A DNA stretch of 58,555 nt, taken from assembly GCA_947464185.1 (NCBI GenBank), contig CANHVY010000026.1:1-58555 (forward strand). Direction: 5' to 3'. Position 1 is the first letter of the stretch. Each line of letters begins with the position of its first letter. The translations under genes and the position numbers were made by a program. This DNA is from Burkholderiales bacterium. GTDB taxonomy: Bacteria > Pseudomonadota > Gammaproteobacteria > Burkholderiales > Burkholderiaceae_C. The notes beneath the pieces are model-generated. The model ran no database searches, was not told the DNA's origin, and worked only from the letters and a program-made list of their open reading frames with translations. Positions 58,428 to 58,555 of the stretch are shown here, one piece after another.

Positions 58428-58469
58428 TGAAAACGGGCGTCAGCGGTTGTTGAACCTCTGACGCCCGTT
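58428..58469 (-). terminator. Terminator of the tRNA-Thr gene
   Basis: AACGGGCGTCAG (58432-58443) and CTGACGCCCGTT (58458-58469) form a perfect 12-bp stem with a 14-base loop. On the - strand the stem runs into TTTT, giving a Rho-independent terminator just below the tRNA. Confidence 0.9.
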
Positions 58470-58477
58470 CAGGCAAG

Positions 58478-58553
58478 TGGTGCCGGTGAGAAGAGTCGAA
58501 CTCCCGACCTTCGCATTACGAATGCGCTGCTCTACCAACTGAGCTACACCGGC
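58478..58553 (-). tRNA. tRNA-Thr (anticodon CGT)
   Basis: A full cloverleaf on the - strand: acceptor GCCGGTG pairs with CACCGGC, the D arm is GCTCAGTTGGTAGAGC, the anticodon loop is TTCGTAA giving anticodon CGT, the T arm is GGGAG-TTCGACT-CTTCT, and discriminator A is followed by an encoded CCA. The closing position of the anticodon stem is a G-A mismatch, as in known tRNA-Thr(CGT). Confidence 0.97.
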
Positions 58554-58555
58554 TA

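Noticed and set aside
1..58555. CRISPR arrays, insertion sequences, prophage genes
   Set aside because: No regularly spaced repeats with unique spacers, transposase, integrase or phage structural gene was seen; the tandem repeats found have no spacers.

Overview
The window is GC-rich, densely coded DNA from a beta-proteobacterium, most likely Burkholderiales and probably Comamonadaceae. The basis is the set of three orphan Bug-type solute receptors, the Entner-Doudoroff pair edd-eda behind a HexR-like operator, a duplicated exbD in a tonB operon, and intergenic palindromic repeats of the kind I associate with that family. The genus cannot be fixed from the sequence alone. No insertion sequence, prophage, plasmid gene or CRISPR array was seen.

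Region 1 (1-5350, + strand): the end of a repeat-rich membrane protein, then a three-gene run of a MetE-core-like methyltransferase, a PF10014-type 2-oxoglutarate/Fe amino-acid dioxygenase (stop/start overlap with the previous gene) and a threonine/hydroxyaspartate-type PLP ammonia-lyase.

Region 2 (5484-20033, - strand): fifteen genes in one direction, with a LysR regulator divergent at the head (20163). They are a malate/L-lactate-type dehydrogenase, a two-subunit molybdenum hydroxylase, an ACMSD-type amidohydrolase, two Bug receptors, a cupin, a VOC protein, a DctP-like receptor with no signal peptide, a quinone reductase, a complete TRAP transporter, a DUF1330 protein and a fumarylpyruvate-hydrolase-like protein. 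This looks like uptake and breakdown of an aromatic or N-heterocyclic acid whose identity is not readable here.

Region 3 (21052-37118): a second accessory catabolic block. On the - strand are a Gfo/Idh/MocA oxidoreductase, a TetR regulator, a flavin reductase with a luciferase-like monooxygenase, a heme-binding-type protein and an enol-lactonase-like hydrolase. On the + strand are a 3-hydroxyisobutyrate-dehydrogenase-like protein, a VOC protein, a 2,6-dihydroxypyridine-hydroxylase-like flavoprotein and a carboxymuconolactone-decarboxylase-like protein. Then follow a second amidohydrolase, a second HIBADH-like protein, a G3E GTPase, an LVIVD-repeat protein, a third Bug receptor, a paralogous TetR regulator, a VOC protein and an SDR.

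Region 4 (37194-46877): mostly housekeeping. It holds rluA, a TerC-family protein behind a clear yybP-ykoY manganese riboswitch, a Tim44-domain protein, msrA, pdxH, a MobA-like nucleotidyltransferase, a ChaC-like enzyme, edd-eda, and a GDT1/UPF0016 cation exporter.

Region 5 (46305-54356): an aryl-CoA catabolic locus. The central gene is a fused salicylyl-CoA/2-aminobenzoyl-CoA monooxygenase and old-yellow-enzyme reductase, with an enoyl-CoA hydratase, an acyl-CoA dehydrogenase, an SDR, a metallo-beta-lactamase-fold hydrolase and a MarR regulator. A perfect 16-bp palindrome lies in the divergent promoter. The linker of the fusion enzyme carries an in-frame palindromic repeat, and the hydratase-dehydrogenase gap holds two ~100-bp structured repeats with compensating stem changes.

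Region 6 (54335-58553, - strand): tonB-exbB-exbD-exbD-TPR operon and tRNA-Thr(CGT) with its terminator.
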